A stretch of DNA of 64,000 nt from Liolophura sinensis (lineage: Eukaryota; Mollusca; Polyplacophora; Chitonida; Chitonidae): positions 28,630,402 through 28,694,401 of the forward strand of contig NC_088301.1 in NCBI RefSeq assembly GCF_032854445.1, given 5' to 3'. Under the pieces are notes generated by a model. It was not told the DNA's origin. It saw only the letters and a list, made by a program, of their open reading frames with translations, and searched no databases. A program made the position numbers and the translations under genes. This document shows positions 13,201 through 28,200 of this stretch, in pieces; position 1 is the first letter of the stretch; every line of letters begins with the position of its first letter.

Positions 13201-16200
13201 ATCAGGAACAGCACAATAACTCAGTGAATGCAGTTATAAAGTTGATTGCAAAGACACAGTGATTGCAGTTAAGTTAAGCACACGGAGAGTGTGGTTGCAC
13301 TTAAGTGGATCACAAAAGTACAGTGATTGTGGATTGTGACTGCAGCAAAGGGCAGAGAGATTTACAATCAAGTAAACTTGATTGTACGGAAGAGTGGTTG
13401 CAATAAAGATGAACGCAAGACAGAGTGATCATGGTAAAACTGATCGCAAAGGCAGAGAGATGGCGGTCAAGCTGATATCCAGGGCTGAATGACTGTGACG
13501 AAGTTTAGCACAAGGCAGAGTGATTACTGTGAACTTGTGCGCAAGGACTATATGTGTATATTGCATTCATTAAGAGCAATGGATTTCTCATCTGAGAGTT
13601 AGTATTAGATTCAACAGGTTAATTAATGATGTCTCATGGCCTTTTTTTTTTATTACCTCAGCTGCTGAATATCAGATCTGTAAAAAACAGTAAGACAAAT
13701 ACAAATTCTGCTCATATAAAGGCTGTGATTTTCTTAGATGCCTAAACTGGTAAGAAATTTTCTCCTCTGCAGGATAAGAAGGAACAATATTCAAACTCAA
13801 TTAACATTGAGTATAAATTATCTGAGTTAAACACCCAGGTGCACTAATGGTATTTACTATTTCATGCAAAAGACTGATTTGCTTATGACAGATTGGAGAA
13901 GGTCAGAAAGTTTAGCATTCAAATAGTTCCAGCTTTGGAGTTAGCAAAACAGCTACTGCAGAGAAAGGAGGAGAGCTCAGGTTAATTAACACACTGGTTA
14001 CAGCATTCAAGTCAGGTAATAAAACAATGTTTTTAACATACGATCTTGTGTCTTAAGACAACAGCCAGCACATTTCAACTTAAAAGCCTAGAGCATGAGG
14101 GCTGGTAGCCAACACAGATTAGATTTGGCAAGGCGCATTCCACAAAGTGTTTGGATATCAGATGGCAGAGAAAGAAGGGAGCCAAAGAGTGGTAGAAAGA
14201 GAGATATAGGGATTCTAGGAGCTTGACGGGGAGGGGTGGGTGAATATCACAAATATCCCGGGACTTGGGGGTGGGGCGGAGCAGGGTTCTTGAGCGTGCA
14301 TGATGTGTGACTTACTGGGATGACCACTGGTCCGAGACTATGAGTACTGGGCCGGCGAGGCCGGTCAGTGCCATCCCCAAATAACCCTGTCCCAAGACTC
14401 TGAGTACTAGGCCGTCTGGGCCGGTCAGTTACCTCCCCTCCGTGACGGTCATCCGGGATCAGGCCAATCCCTGGGGTGCTTGGGCCTGGAGGAACAAGGC
14501 TATAACGACGCAGCGCCTCTGTTGGCCTCTCCAGGGTCGACTTTTCATCCTAAAGAACAATGTGAACCAGTGTATTACCGCAAGTCAAAGTATGCATCGC
14601 TGCGTTATAAAATTAGTCAAACAACCACAAAAAACACTTTATCTTCACCACTGTAAGAGTCCTAAGGTAGAATAAAGCATCCCTTATTCTAACAAGGTGT
14701 ACTTGAGGTACGTCTGAGGTATGACAATGAGGTGTGGCATAAGTAGACCTCAGTGGAGGGGAACCCTGGAAAGACTTTAGGTAAAACAAAATAGGATGCC
14801 TGACGAGGTATATACAAGAGGTTATTTACAAGGTTGATGTACCCCTGTGTAACTCACATTTAACACATTGTTTTCACATTTGATAGAAAACAAGCCCAAA
14901 AACACTGAGTATTGGACATTCATAGATCATGTCGTAAGTTTGTAAGTGCAATTCTTTGTTTTAAAACAAATCTCAGCTGGTTCACAACAACAACAGTGTT
15001 ATACACTTACAGGGGACATTCTAACTGCTTGATTAAAATTTGGTTCTACTCTTTTTCCATGCCATTTAGAACAATTCATTCACCAACACATCATGAATCA
15101 ATGCATAAATGAGTTGTTTTCCATAGTCTGGAATGTTATATCTTCATATGTCATACTCAAAAGTCCAGTTGTGAGGGTGCTATTGCAGACTAAAGCATAT
15201 CTGGCTTACATTCCATACAAAAACACATACATGGCCATCGGTGTGAGAGAGCAAATGCAAATTAAAGCGTAATTTATGTGAAGCATTTTACATTTAAATT
15301 ATATGGTGTCATCTTGTGAGGATTCCACCGCATTAATTAAAGCATATCTATAGTTTGCCTTTCATCGAAAGAGACTCACTGACTTCCACCCTTTGACCCT
15401 TGGTGTTTTCCACTGATGTGAGAACGTCAGATTAAAGCCTATCTAGCTTCCATTTCATGTATCAGTGTGAGAGTGTCACTGCAGACTAAAGCCTAACCTA
15501 CATGTAGCTTGCAATTCATCCTAAAACACTTAAAATAGAATGTACAATGTGTCATTGCACAGATAACCATGTCTACTTTCCATTCATCCCTTATTGTCCA
15601 CCACAGTAGCAGAACAGCTAAGCCTTGGAACACTTGAGCCGCTTGCAAATGGTCGTTGGTTTCCCCAGGCTCTACCTTGTTTCCTCCTATCATAATGCTG
15701 GTCACCCTCGTGGCATAGTCTTGAGTACAGCATAAAACACCAATCAAACACATAAATAACAATGCATAATGATAAGGGTACCTAAAACAAGTTAACGCCA
15801 AACTGCCACTCGAGAATTTTTTCACCTATATAATGGTGATCAGCTTTATGAGTGGAGGAAACAGGAGCAAATGGGTTAAACCACAGACTTTTTGCAAGTA
15901 ATTAACAAAATTTTGCATGCGATGCACAGATATGTGCACAACACCTTGGTGAACACAAACTGTCTTCAATGAACCAACCGTTATTACTAAGGCTACTCAT
16001 ACAATCAGAGCACAGGTTCATGTATCAACAACTGGGTTTGTACATTTGAAAGAATTCCAATTTCCGTTCTTTTTCAAGACTTTTCCAGGACCAAAATACC
16101 AACTTTTCAGTCCACTTGGAATAAATATTTTATACTTATACAAGCTGAAAGGAACATGACATCATAAACTGAACTTTTAGTCTTAACATGGACGGAAATG

Positions 16201-19200
16201 TACATGCAAAAAGCTGCTATTAGAAAAGTATGATAGAAAACAAACTTCTCCAAGAGGAATGTATATTATACACAGTAGCTCAGTTTGATTCTGCAGTCTC
16301 AATTTCAAAGATCTTCTAGACTTTCTCAGGCCCAACTACAAAACATCATAATTTTCCAGGATTCTGAAGCCTGAAAAAATTACTTTCAAATTTGGGCTTT
16401 TCAAGGTTATCATGGGAACGTTACTAATTCCCTGTCTGTATCCTGCAAATTTCATTCATTTATTTAGGAGATTGGTGTTTTATGCCGCAATCAAGAATAT
16501 TTCACTTATACGACAGTGATCAGCATTATATGGTCGGAGGAAACACATGTGTAAACCCATGACCATAACCAAGGCTGAGAAGGACACATGAACAATTGGC
16601 TGAGACCTTCACAGGGCCCGCAATAAAAAAACTGGTCAGAGGCTTCTTCGGTTGATGGGTTGAATTCAGAATACTTGAAACTCTGACCACATCTAAACCT
16701 TATCTATAGGGATTAAATAATTGCATACAAATTTTATGCAATTCTACATTCTCAGCATTAAAACAAACATCGCTATTTCTCCTAGGTGACCTAAAAAGCC
16801 TCTTTGGCCGATGAATTTATTCTCAATAAGATCAAGAAACCCATCAAATTTGAAACCATAAATTTCTCACAATTTAAAAGAATTCAATGAACTGTTCACA
16901 CAAAGTTATCATCATCATTAACAGTAACAAACTTTATTAAAATAACAATCAAGGCACTGGAAGTAAAATTAATTTTACTTCATTTACAAATTAAATATAT
17001 CACTATGACTGTCACTATTGTAACTCCACAATCATATTCCAAACTATTAAAGAAGAACAAAAAATTCAACTTAAACTACACGAATCAACAATTAAAATTC
17101 AAATTATATTAAATAGGTCAGCATGGAGCAATTAACACTAACGGGCAAGATCAAAACTGCAGATAAATAATTAGCATTCAAGCAAAGATAACATTAACAA
17201 AGGAATGTAAAGATAATTAATGAACTACAGTACTGGAAACTCATACCTTAAAAGGTGGCACCTGTATAACAAATGCTCTAGTATTGGCCACCCTTTCATG
17301 CAAAAAAAATAACAATTCCTCACATCTTTTGAACGTCTTTTTAGAATGACTCTCAGTCAGGTAGTTAACCTAAATCAGAGCCATAAAAAAAGTTTACCAA
17401 CTGACCAGAATTTATAATTGAGAAAGGGTTGCCATGGAACACCACCACAAATCAAGAGTCGAATGGGCTGGAGCTCAAAACAGCAATGGCATGTACAATT
17501 AACAGAACAAAAAGTACTTAAATTTTTAGGTGAAAATGGCCTTGCAAGTATAAATATCTAAGCAAACTGTAACTAAGGAAGAAATAAAAAGAAAAACTAC
17601 AGAATTTACCAGTCCATGCCATGAACATACCAAGCTGCAGCCCAGAGACTGAAGACTGTGGTTTTTTCGCTGAGAATTTGGGCTGACCTGTTTAGGACGC
17701 TGCTGAAGTTCAGGCGTGCTTGGAGCTGAAATAAATTAGATCAAGCTCATGAAAACCGACAATTTTAAAAACAAGCCTGTGCATGTACATTAGCTAGATA
17801 TCACAGGGCAGACCGATGATAGACGTATACGAAACTGGCTTAAAATAATGGACAAGAATGATTGCCTGTCTCACAGTGCATGGAATACTAAAATAGATAT
17901 TTTTAGAACAAAGCAGAACACTGCACATTGTTTATAAATTTTCAGAAAATAAGACATTGGGAGTAACAAAAAATATACTGTATTTCAGATAAATCCTTAC
18001 AACTTTGACCTAGTTCTGATTTAAAGAAACTGATCCGTGACCTATTATCACCGATTAAGTGTGTGTAACCAAGTTGATTTGCGAAAGAGGTCAAGAATTC
18101 AATTTCTGGCAGGTGACTGAAGAGGTGACTGCCAGTGGACTGACATCTATAGACATAAGGCATTTTTGCGCAGAGAGTCAGTAAAGGGTAACTTCAATCC
18201 TACATCAGTTATATGTACCAGTGGAAGCTTCCAGAATATATAAGGTACATAGGCACTGGTTTACCTGTCAGCTAAGTTACTAAGTAGTACCTCAATTACC
18301 CATGCTAATTTTTATCATATTGTCACCCAAGATATAATACAGCACAGAAGGACTACTTATATCCAATAACATGATAAATCATCACATGTAGTTCACAAGT
18401 GAGTTAATGTAATACCTCAAATTTCCAATATACCAAATAACCTGATATGCACAATGAAAACATGGGCTATGACTTGGTTAGCATCAAAGCTGGTATTTTT
18501 CACAAGAAAGATCGCTTTGGTTTAAAGCCAGTCTTGATGTGTTATCAAAAATGTTGTATGTATATATGTATGTATGCTTGTGGTCTTAAGTTGTACTTGA
18601 CAATTTTTCAGTCATATGACGACAGCTCATTAGGTATGTGCACGTATATCCTTGTGGCAAGTCCATGCTGCCAAAGTGCTGCCGCCACTGGAGAATCATT
18701 CTGTAGACACCAGACATGACACCCCACATTGCACTGACACTTGACCAAGCAGTCCTGTTTACTTGCTTTAACTTCTCAGTGTTGAACACCAAGTGAGGCA
18801 AAAATGTTTTCTATATATTTCATATCTATGCACCCAAAAAAAAACCAAAAAGCTACAGTGCGAAAATTCAGGACTGGGTGCTCAATTCTAATCTGCTGAA
18901 CTCTATCTGCCAAAAGTATAAACTAGACTATAAGTAAACTAACTACATGTATAAAGTAAATGACAAAGCATGAAAGATATGATATTTACACTTGTGAGGA
19001 CAACTGACTGAACTGTGTAATGGACTGCTTTGAAAACAATGCTAACTGCATTAAGCTATCAAATTAAAGGAAAGTTAATAAATGAAAAATTAAAAAAGAA
19101 AACTATGGATACATCTAAAGAGTGTCACATAAAAGTTTTCATATTTGTATCTATATAAGCCACTGGGTAGAATAAAAAGATTCCACAACAATGTCATACT

Positions 19201-22200
19201 GTAGTTTAAACGTACAGACAGAATATGAAAATATGAATAAAAATACTTTAACATTTTAATAAATTAGTGAAAAATCATTAAAATTTACCATTCTTTCAAT
19301 TGGCAAAAATATTCAAATAGTTGATTTTATACATTATATTCCAATGTCAGAATCCAATTGGAAACAAATACATGTGAAGGGTTCAATATTAAAACTTCAT
19401 ACATTATTATTACAATAGATAAAACATTAGATAAAATTTTCTGATTTATAAATTTATAACATATTCTATTTAGAAAAGGCACTTAAATTGACGTTCAAAC
19501 CAGAGAGATTCTACAAGTAAAGCTAACTAGAGTAACAGAAGGTAAGAAAGCTGAGATACTTTACATGTATACCAACCCGTTCTGCTCTTGTGAGCATTCT
19601 GCAGAGCATCATCCACACTCAGGTAATTCCTCTGACCTAGTTTTTCATCCATCAAAATCTTTTCTTCCAGTTGACAGGAACCAATTTGGCGCATCTTTAA
19701 AGAGCCTCTGAAATCCATATTTAGATACATGTAATCATTAGTGAGGTGGGGGGGGGGGGTGTCAAGTTTACAGAGCCAATTGTAACCCATGTTTCTCATA
19801 TAAATGTTGACTGTTTCCAACAGCACAATAAGGCAACATGATTTATGAGAACTGTAACACATAACTGAAATATAAGGCTTTGTTAAAGTGAACCCTGGAC
19901 TTTTTTTCATGGAATGAAATACACATTTCAAAAATTATATTCTATATAGGATATCATGTTGTGAGTGCAAGTATTCCACATAAAAGCAGCTGGTTACAGG
20001 CAGTTCTTCAAGTGTCATCCTTTATATACTATTCATACCCCCCAAAAATTCACACAATGTAGCCATTTCTTTGACATAAACAGACATGCTGATTTCTTCA
20101 TACATGAATATGCCAGACTTACCCGAATGGAAATATATAAACTATCTCTGACGTAACATCATAATGTGAATTTGACAGAAGAAAGTTTGCCTGTAAATTG
20201 AGTTAAGGTTTTCATGGATTCATGGTAACCATTTCATCATAGATGTAACTGACCTGGGAAGGGGAGCTGACTCTGTCTCTTGTTTCATTTTGTTCCGCCG
20301 CTGCCTGTCAATGTTCTCCAACATTTCACGCAGCACCTCCATTAATGCACTGAACTAGCAAAGAATCACACCATTGTAAATCATGGTTTTATCAAAGTCA
20401 GTAACTCAACATCAATTACTGATAAGGCCTAGGCTTTATGAAGCACACTTTAGCTACGCCCTTAAATACCATGACAACATAAGAGCTACTTAACACTAAG
20501 TAGGCTGCATGAAACCTGGTCCAGATGAAATTAATTTCATCTGGGAATACAGTTCTTCCTGAATTTTCAATGAAAAAGGCAAAGTGTTGTAACAGGTGTT
20601 TGAATAATTATCAAAAAAAAGCCACATTTTAGTATAATATTTGTGTGTTTTAAAATGGGAGAATAATCTTCCAATCTGTCACTCAAAAAAAAGTAATTCT
20701 AGACATATCGCTAAAATGAATTTGACTTTAGAAGGGATATAAAATCGTGTCTGATTGGTCTGAATTCCCGGACATTCAGTGGGGATTCTCTGGTCCATCT
20801 GACCATGATACTTGATCAGTGACTGGCAAATGTTACCTTTTCCATACTGAGTCCTGGGTTGACAGTGTGGGGGATTAAGGGAGGCATAACTTTGGTGGCT
20901 ATCAGGTTGTGGGTCAGGCCAAACTTCTTATCACTCAGCATGTGTTTGTAGATACCTGTAGCAAACACAGTCACAGATTACTAAAGCTATGTCACTGATC
21001 TTTAAAGCTGCATTGAGCAATATATCACTTAGTGTTAGACATGTGATGACAAGAGTCTGGAGAAAACCGATCAGAAAGCAGTCAATTATTGATTTGTTTT
21101 GATTAGGGTTTAATGCTGCAATCAAGAATTTTTCATTCAATGGCAGCCAGGTTTCCCTGAGAGGAAACTGGAGTGCACGAAAGAGAACACCAAAAACGCC
21201 TGATTTAAAGCTGCAGTCTAATCAGTTACCAGTGGATATGAGTCTTTGACTGACTGAAGAACTTTTCACTTATGCAATGGTCGCCAGATATGTGGACGTT
21301 CAAAACCACCAGCCTTTGGCAAATTACTGACACACTCTATCACATTTTACATCAGTAAAAGGCAATAGGACTCAAGGCAAACCTCATGCTGAACCACACA
21401 ATAGAGCACCATCTACTGCTAAAGTGCACCAAAGGCTTACGAACAATGAAAGCAGGATAATCTTGAAATTCCTTGTCTGAGAAGGCATGTAGGCGCTTTA
21501 ACCACTCAGCCAAGGGCCTCTCCTCAATCTGTATGTAATAACATGTGCAGGACACCTTACTATAACTACTTACTGACAACCGCCATGACCACGTCAGCAT
21601 CCTGACACGATATATCAGTGAGAAATGGGAGCACCTCATCTAGAATAATCATCTTGTCTAGAGAGTCCAACAGCTTGTCTATACAAGACAGTGCATTAAT
21701 ACGAATCTGAAAACCAAAAAAAAACCTAACATTAACAAGATTTCCCAATATCATTATTATTTTATTTGCAGGTCAATAAATGCCTTTTTAATTCCAATCT
21801 AAATATACATTTTGAAATGAAAATTTGCTTAAAACAGCTATTTAATCAAGTTGGTTGCTATGATAGCCACATTAAAACCATGCTTACCTTTACATTTGTA
21901 GATTTATAAAATAAACTTTTGGCCCGAGGCAGAACCATCTTCTTCATGACATTTTCATCCAAATAATCACGAATCATTCCTATGGCATTCAACGCAGCTT
22001 CCTACAACATATACATGACATTGCAAAGTTATCTCCCTTGAATTGCAAGCTATACCTAGGAAGGAACACATGAAGAAAGCTTTATTTCTTTACTTGAAAC
22101 TTTACTTTAAACACCTTTAAAAAAGCTTGCCTCCGCTACTCATGATTATTACACACAGATCACATCAGTATTCCTTCCACCATGGACCATCTTAGCAATG

Positions 22201-25200
22201 TGGCAGAGATAATTGGCCCCTATTTGTTCAGAGCACATATACAAAAATGACAACAACAGCTAAGTGGTTAAAGGAGCAGGCTCCGGTAACCACTAAGCTG
22301 TTGTTGTCATTTTTATTTTTAAATAGTTCTGTGGGATCAGTCGGAGAGTTCTTAGCTGTCCGCCTTCCAATTTTTCCCTTGTCTGCTTGCAAGAATTGCC
22401 AATCCAAAAGATGCGTGAAAATAGATTCTAAATCGACGAAAACTCTTAGAGCCAGTTACAGGTAAAATTGCTGAAGGGGAGGTTAAAGAGTTAAAAAAAG
22501 GGGTTAAAATATCCTGTCGTAGTGAAATTTATCTTCAAAAAAGAAGATTGGAGCAGAAGTGTGCGCACTTATAAACAACTATTATGCAAAGACTGGAAAA
22601 CTAATATGAAGAAAACCTTGTTATTATTTCTTTTTAGACAATACTCCGTATATATTAGATCTCTTAGAGGTATAAGAAGACCGTAATTCACAAATATATA
22701 TACATATATGGTAATTAAATGACTAATAAAATTTCACCTTAGAAAGGTGTTGTGACGTTTGTTTGGAAGGAAGGATGATATACTAGTGGAAAAATGCAAG
22801 CTTACAGGCTTACCCAAAAGTAACATTTAATAACTTTTGGTTGCCTCTTTTTGGAGCAAAAGTTTAGGTCATTTACGCAATGTTATAAACAATGTAGCGC
22901 TGGATCAATTGTGACATGAACGTGTGATCCTGAATAGTAACCCTATCACACCCAGCTGAGGTCATGATTAATACCTGTCCATGCAAGGAGTTAGAATCCA
23001 GGGTGTTGAAGACAAGGGGCAACACCTCGGTCTTGATTTCCTCCTGAGGGGTTTTAGCCAGAATGATGTCCAGACGATCCAAGATGATGGCCGTGGCCTG
23101 TCGGCATCAACACAAACACACACACTATGTCAAGCCTCAGGGAGGCAATTCACAACATTATCAGACCATTAGCAGTCACAATATAATACATGTTTCAGAG
23201 GATATTGCACAGTGAAGGACGAATATCATAAATATTGCTCTTGTGAGAGGAGGGACAGATAATCCATGAGACATGGGCTTATCATCTCCACCTTTTGCAT
23301 GAGCATGATTTATGGTCACTCAGCAATATTCTATTTATTACTTATATTTTGACAATATGATGATTTTCTGCAACAGAACATTTTATGTTGAATGTTTTAG
23401 CTGTGTGCCATCACAGACTTGTGAATGTCGTGTCTTGTTGCTTGACATAGCAAAGTTAAAGTTGACAATCTGTATTATGTGGACATCCCCCCCGAGTTCA
23501 GTTTGGAATATGTCATAAACCATAATGTTTCTTTTTTGATATAATGGCTTCTGGGTGTAAAATATACAAATGTAATAACAAAAGTGATATATCTAGCCTC
23601 TGAAACAACACTTTTATTAGTGAAGAAAAATCCTGACATTTCACTTATGATATACCAGAACCAATACGTTCCCCTCAGAGTGCGAGGAGTTAAGCATTTT
23701 GGAAGTTACCAACAATCATGTATCACAAGGTAGACAGTTAAAGGCCACATGCGTGTAATTCCCCACAAAGGTAAAACCACATAGAAGAAAAGACCAGGTA
23801 GTTCGACACTAAGCATTTCACCACGAAATTTAATACAAGATGACGCAGTAGAAATTTATCTAGATTGATGCAGACAATTTCACTAAAAATAACACCTCGA
23901 ACCCTACCTTATTTTTGGTATCCCCTGATTCACTAAAACAGCTGAAATGTAGGTATATTTCAAAGCCAGCACTGGTAAAATCAACCTTCAACTATAATAT
24001 CCAGTCGTTCACATTTTTGAATGTCACAACTCAAACCAACATCGCCATGTTTGGAATTTGCAATTCCGGCTGACTGATGAGCCATGAAAATTTTGTCATT
24101 AAATTTCGTGGCCCGTCAACCAGCTGAAAGTTTAGATTTCAAACAAGGTGGACTTTTACTAGAGTTGTTCAATTCAGAAGTTGAAACGACTGGATGACTG
24201 GACGACTAAAGTTGACAGATGGTTTACCAATGCTGACTTTGATGCTGACTTTGACATATTTACATATCGTTTCAGGGAATTAGGGAATTAGAGAATACCA
24301 AAAGTAAGGTATGGTTCCAGCTGTTATTTTTAGCAAAATTGTCCGTGTGGATATAGATTAAACCGAAGCTGGGCATTATGAAAGTACGTCCAGTTTAGCT
24401 TTGAGCTATGGTTAACTTTGTCTAAATTTAAGGCTACACTTACGTACAGGCCTCAATCAAACGGGCGTACACATAACTGTTAAGGTGATCAAGCTCAGGT
24501 CGTCCAAGGATTGCATTATCCAGGAAACTATGCCGCCCATTCACAGCCCCATATATAAATTTAACAAATGTATTTCAGCAATAATAGTCTGATCGGTAGA
24601 TGTCAGTCGTAGAACTCCCATAAAATGCCAGTGAAGTTTGTCACACCTCATGCACATGTTGCTTTGTTACAATCATAACTGTCCTCCCATTTCAGAAGAG
24701 GTTTATTTTCAGGAACGTTCAGTTGGACTAAGGCAAAACACTACAACAAGGTTTCCAAAACTACATGTTTCATGTGTTCAAACCTCGTTCTCACATTGTA
24801 ATATGACACCCAACTGCCATGCCAGTACATCTGTAAATTTGTATTGAAGACTTTAGTTTCACTATATTTCAAAACAGTGTACAAGTTTATATTTGCTAGT
24901 TTCAAAAAAAAAAGATCTACAAGTCTACTATTCTGTTCAATTAGGAAAGGAGAGAAACTCATAATTGTCACATTTTAAAAACATGTTACAGGGCTACATG
25001 TACATAAATGAATGATCATGGCTTAGTTAATGTCACATCCGCAGTATTCCAGACATATTATGGCAAGCCCCTATGCTGAAACCGATGAGAACCATGTCTA
25101 CTGTATATGTCTTGTATCTCTTGTCTTGTAACAAAACCTTTTGCATAAGCTTTAAAATGAAGGCGCTAATCAGTGAACGAATTTCCGTTTACAAAACTCT

Positions 25201-28200
25201 GAGAGATTGACAGGGGATGGTTCGAATTATACCCCAGAAAAATTAGGAAAGTTATTTTAGCTGCCGTTTTAAAAACGGGTGCAAGTGTTGCTCTTACATC
25301 TTTTTGACAACTTTCTGGTAATTTAGAAGCAAATCAGTACTTATGTCAAGGATTTTCAATGTGTTAAATTTGTCTGTTATAGCTTTTTAAACGATGTGCT
25401 TCATAGTTAAAACAGATATTTGACATCCCACTTTACAAGTGTAAAATTATTCAAGAGCAATGATCAGAGTGTTTTAATTCCTGTTTTAATAAAATAGTGA
25501 TCGTTAACTCAGTCAGGGGTTCACAAACATTGACCTCAACTACTATTAAAAGGCAGTTCAGAGATTCATAATACAGAAAAGAGTTTTAAAAACTCAAAAG
25601 TATGCTATAAGCTAGAGAAAAACTGAATATATTTCAGTAAAACTCAATTCTGTAAAAGACACTTCTTCTGAAATGTGTGTGTGAGCAGGGCGTCTTTGTC
25701 AATTCTGATTGAAAGTTCTGCTTTGACTACGTGTTCGTGGCACCCACTCCCTCTAATATTACAATCATCCCATCACAGTCTCTGCTGCTGGTCTTATATC
25801 ACCTAAAGATTTCAACTTATGTCTGTGTAATCTGGGGAGCATATCACCCTCTAGAAATGTGTATGGAAACTCCAAACACATATATTAACTTCACTATCTG
25901 TTTACAGAGAATTATACCACAGTTTACTTTATTCTCGGTTAATATTATTTGATTGATGTTAACAAGTGTTAATTAAAATATTTATCGTTAAATTACATTT
26001 GATATTCTTTGTTTATGTATTATGTCACTCATATAAATAGCTGACTGGACTGAACCTGGATCTCATTGCTCAAAAGCGGAAACTCTACCAACTGATAATT
26101 CATAAGTTTAATGTGGTTGGACATAGAAATTAACATTACTTTGTCTTATTAATTCTATAGGGCCAATATTATGTCTCTGACATTACGCAATCGACCCTTC
26201 AAACAGACTCCCAAATGAAATTTATTTGTGTTTTTACAGGCGCCAAATATTTTTTATTCTTCTTATTTTAATTACTTGTTTTCTTCTTTGGTTGCCGATC
26301 GTTTGAAATGTCACTCTGTTTACAGGTGACGGGTGCTCTTTCAAGATATAGCATTTCCTCTCCCGCTATTGAACAAAGCCAGCTCAATACAGCATCCAAT
26401 GCATGTGGATCGAGACAGGCCTACCTGTGAAGTGTTTTCACCCGTATCCATTTGGATACCTGTAAAACAGTGTTGCCATATGTTTCATTACCTTACTGAA
26501 CTGATGACCAGTGTCATTGTGTTTTCATAGGGAGTCAAGATTTGAATTTAATCCCGCATTTTGTGAGGTCTGGTAAACACTGCAGCTGTCAGCGTCTTAC
26601 GATGGCAAAAATATGGAATTCTCCCGGATCCAATTCTTTACCCCATGCTATACCTTAAAAACACGCCTAATTTCACAAAATTGAATTAGTGAGAATTGTG
26701 GATCTGGTTATAACTGATTGAAATGTTCACAAACACTGACGAAACGTGGACACAGGACAAGTTGCTCAAGCTATAGCCGAAGCCCACTTACATAAATCCT
26801 TTAGTTTATTTTTTATGAACTAAATTAATCCAGTCATGAACTGCTTTAATCAGAGTGCCTTACTACATGATAATACCTTCTGTTACATGATCAAAACGGA
26901 AAATTTTTGTTTTAAACCTATATTAAACTTTATCAAAGAATTCCCAACAGAGACCCATTTCTGTTTTGTGTTAGTCCCAATTCACACCTATCAGAGGCCC
27001 CCACAATGATATCACCACTGCCAGGTGCTTTGGTAAGTAGAAAATATATCTGTTTTCTGATACATTGTTGTGAAGTGGAAGCAATGGTGGTGACAACAGA
27101 CAGGGCAGGTGCATTTTAGATACAGGGAAGTTTTCATGCAAAAACACGGCTGATATGTTCCATCCTTTAATCTTCATGCAACACAACATGATTTTGGTTC
27201 TCCTCTTCCTCATGTATAAATGTTTTGGACATTGTAAATTAGGTCAAAGCTGGTGATTTGAGTTGAGGCTCACTTGGGTGTTTACAATCTTCATACTTTT
27301 AGACAAGCAGCTACACTGATGTATTGAGGACATAATAAATATTTGATCCTTTACATGAAGAAAGAATCTCCCAAATCTCACAAAGTTTAATCAAAATTAG
27401 AAAATTTTGGAAAATGGAAACAGATTTCACAGGATAGATTTTATTTTACTAGGTCATGAGGTTCTACTTCACTCTGTCAGAAGTATCAGCTGGAAAGGAT
27501 TTTGTTTATATTTCACAAGCTGGCCCCCTCTGTACATGACCTGAAAATGCTAGCACAAACTATTGACTTAAATTATACTCATAAAAATACTTATACCAAT
27601 GTTTACTTGTTAGTTTTACTGACTATATATATCTCAAATATTTATTTTGAGAATTGCCAAATACTGGGTGACATAATTAGTCCGGCTTTCCAATCAATGT
27701 TGAGGAAGTTTAATTGTGATCAATCATATGAACAGGATTCTACGATTGTTCTTCCCTTCTGCAAAAAAAAAAAGAAAAAAAAAAAAAAAAACCCTGCACA
27801 TTTATCAATCTAGGTGTATTTGTTAAATGTATACCAGTTTTCCATCTAAGCTTTGATTTGCAGGTTTTGGACATGCTCTTGCAAGATAGTGCGAGAAACG
27901 TATTCTGGTGGTAGCTAAATAGAGATGATACTGGAGCTAAAATATTTGTTGGTTTTGTCACCTGTATGCGCAATCCTGTGAACACTCTCCCCTGACTGCA
28001 CTCCTCCCCCACCCAGCTGTGTCTCATAACCAAGAATCACGATCAGACACAAAATCATGGAATACGCTTTGTAGTATAATCGGCTAAACTATACACGAAA
28101 AACGGCAGTAGCCTTTCAGTGAACATAAACATTAATGAGTTGTTGTCTTTAAAATACTTCCTTGAACTACTATATGTTTAAATAATGCAAATTTTGTACA

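Noticed and set aside
12538-13214. Minus-strand frames of 71-149 codons rich in H, T, C, S, P
   Set aside because: They follow the 32-bp minisatellite unit.
16962-16979. 18-bp palindrome agtaaaattaattttact
   Set aside because: Perfect, but short and made of A/T almost only in AT-rich DNA; expected by chance at this scale.
26041-26098. Functional tRNA gene
   Set aside because: Only box A and box B are recognisable; no closing acceptor or anticodon stem could be drawn.
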